A DNA stretch of 6,255 nucleotides, from contig DAIDAW010000027.1 in the NCBI GenBank assembly GCA_027310425.1, positions 1 through 6,255 of the forward strand. Reading direction: 5' to 3'. Below the pieces are notes generated by a model. The model saw only the letters and a list, made by a program, of their open reading frames with translations, was not told the DNA's origin and made no database searches. This DNA comes from a bacterium. Lineage in GTDB: Bacteria > Patescibacteriota > Minisyncoccia > UBA6257 > Brennerbacteraceae. Every line of letters begins with the position of its first letter. Position 1 is the stretch's first letter. Shown in pieces: positions 5,708 through 6,255 of the stretch. Position numbers and translations under genes: made by a program.

Positions 5708-5770
5708 AAAACCAAGCAGATTTTGAAAAGTGCTGAGAGGCGTGCGGTGCCTGCACATGTTTCTGGAAAT

Positions 5771-5848
5771 CCGTATGAATAGAGGTTGATGTATCCGTCT
5801 GGATGCGGCGGGATTCGTGCCTTATTTATCAACATCTTTTTCATACGG
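5771..5848. repeat. Imperfect inverted repeat upstream of the aldolase promoter
   Basis: CCGTATGAA (5771-5779) is a perfect inverted copy of TTCATACGG (5840-5848). Inside it, after an internal loop, GTTGAT (5785-5790) pairs with ATCAAC (5828-5833), and a small ATCC-GTCT-GGAT hairpin sits at 5793-5804. The right arm covers the -35 region of the aldolase promoter, so an operator or structured-RNA role is possible. Confidence 0.45.
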
Positions 5849-5858
5849 CTTTTTAGGA

Positions 5859-5864
5859 TATACT
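5859..5864 (+). promoter_or_regulatory. -10 box of the aldolase gene (leaderless start)
   Basis: TATACT ends six bases before the aldolase ATG at 5871, which puts the expected transcription start on the A of the ATG itself. The -35 position (5836-5841, CTTTTT) is poor. There is a G at -14, as in the rpiB promoter. The AGGA at 5855-5858 is 12 bases from the ATG and would lie upstream of the transcript start. Confidence 0.55.
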
Positions 5865-5870
5865 ACGGAT

Positions 5871-6255
5871 ATGACATTACGCGATACCATTCGCCAGGCC
5901 TACGACCAGAACTACGCCATCGGCCATTTCAATGTTTCGAATTGGGAAGGCATCAAGGCAGTGCGCGACGTCTGCGCGGAGTTGCGCGTGCCAATCATTA
6001 TCGGCGCGTCCGAAGGAGAATCGGAATTCATCGGCATCCGTGAGGTCGCGGGGATTGTACAGATGCTCCGCGGATCCGACGGGTTGCCGCTGTTTTTGAA
6101 TGCCGATCATTTCAAAGATATCGAAAAAGTAAAACAGGCCGCGCGCGCGGGATTCGACGCGATTCTTTATGATGCGGCGTCCCAGTCCTTGGGCGAAAAT
6201 ACGGTCCTTACGAAGCAGGCGGTTGATGCGATCCATGCGATCAATGCCGATATTC
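5871..6255 (+). CDS. fba: Class II fructose-bisphosphate aldolase (partial, 3' end outside window)
   Basis: Reversibly cleaves fructose 1,6-bisphosphate into dihydroxyacetone phosphate and glyceraldehyde 3-phosphate, using a divalent metal, usually zinc. The frame is open to the window edge with 128 complete codons. The N terminus MTLRDTIRQAYDQNYAIGHFNVSNWE is typical of class II enzymes. PIIIGASEGE (41-50) and FLNADH (75-80) follow; Asp79 and His80 match the catalytic Asp and first metal-binding His. The segment AILYDAASQSLGENTVLTKQAV (starting at 97) matches the conserved DGSxxxxxEN region, with Ala-Ala where many members have Gly-Ser. The remaining metal ligands lie beyond the window, so intactness cannot be judged. 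It has its own promoter and is separated from the pentose phosphate operon by a terminator and about 400 bases, but acts on the same triose phosphates. Confidence 0.92.
   Translation, partial: MTLRDTIRQAYDQNYAIGHFNVSNWEGIKAVRDVCAELRVPIIIGASEGESEFIGIREVAGIVQMLRGSDGLPLFLNADHFKDIEKVKQAARAGFDAILYDAASQSLGENTVLTKQAVDAIHAINADI

Noticed and set aside
5728..5760. TPP riboswitch-like CTGAGAG sequence
   Set aside because: The other conserved TPP motif around ACCTGATC is absent and no thiamine gene follows.
5290..5844. Minus-strand ORF of 184 codons
   Set aside because: It reads through the intrinsic terminator and into the end of the 402-residue gene, has no ribosome binding site, shows no recognisable domain, and conflicts in frame with the better supported 35-residue gene.
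1..6255. CRISPR array, insertion sequence, tRNA or rRNA
   Set aside because: No repeat-spacer pattern, transposase, terminal repeats with duplication, or tRNA/rRNA signature was seen on either strand.

Overview
The window looks like ordinary bacterial chromosome, most likely from a small-genome lineage of the Candidate Phyla Radiation (Patescibacteria). That placement is inferred from the protein style: transketolase is split into two genes, the epimerase is divergent, and sugar-phosphate genes are tightly packed. I could not run a phylogeny. TGA works as a stop (end of rpiB, in an ATGA overlap), which argues against the recoded Gracilibacteria/SR1 lineages. Codon use is GC-leaning (many GCG, CGC and GGC codons), and this produces long antisense shadow ORFs.

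Layout. Positions 1-62 hold the first 20 codons of a minus-strand gene with a perfect Shine-Dalgarno sequence inside a small hairpin. Positions 63-204 form a divergent promoter region. Positions 205-5441 are one plus-strand unit of six genes: rpiB, an rpe-like gene, transketolase N half, transketolase C half, a PfkB-family sugar kinase, and an unrecognised 402-residue protein. Junctions run from a 4-nt overlap to 5-nt gaps, and a strong hairpin terminator follows at 5443-5469. On the opposite strand, converging on the same terminator, I find a 35-residue basic peptide gene (5469-5576) with its own GGAGG and a TTGACA box. Positions 5577-5870 have no convincing gene but contain two possible RNA/DNA folds. 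At 5871 a class II fructose-bisphosphate aldolase begins and runs off the end.

Together, the operon encodes most of the non-oxidative pentose phosphate pathway: pentose isomerase, epimerase and transketolase. Transaldolase is not in the window. The sugar kinase could feed the pathway. The aldolase links the same triose and hexose phosphates to lower glycolysis/gluconeogenesis. Many CPR genomes are reported to lack classical phosphofructokinase and to route sugar carbon through this pathway, which makes the kinase and the unknown last gene the interesting members.

The most notable observations are: (1) the two plus-strand transcription units appear leaderless, with the -10 box only 9 and 6 nt before the start codon, while the minus-strand genes have strong Shine-Dalgarno leaders; (2) the basic amphipathic 35-residue peptide; (3) the unknown protein inside a pentose phosphate operon; (4) altered active-site motifs in the isomerase and epimerase.
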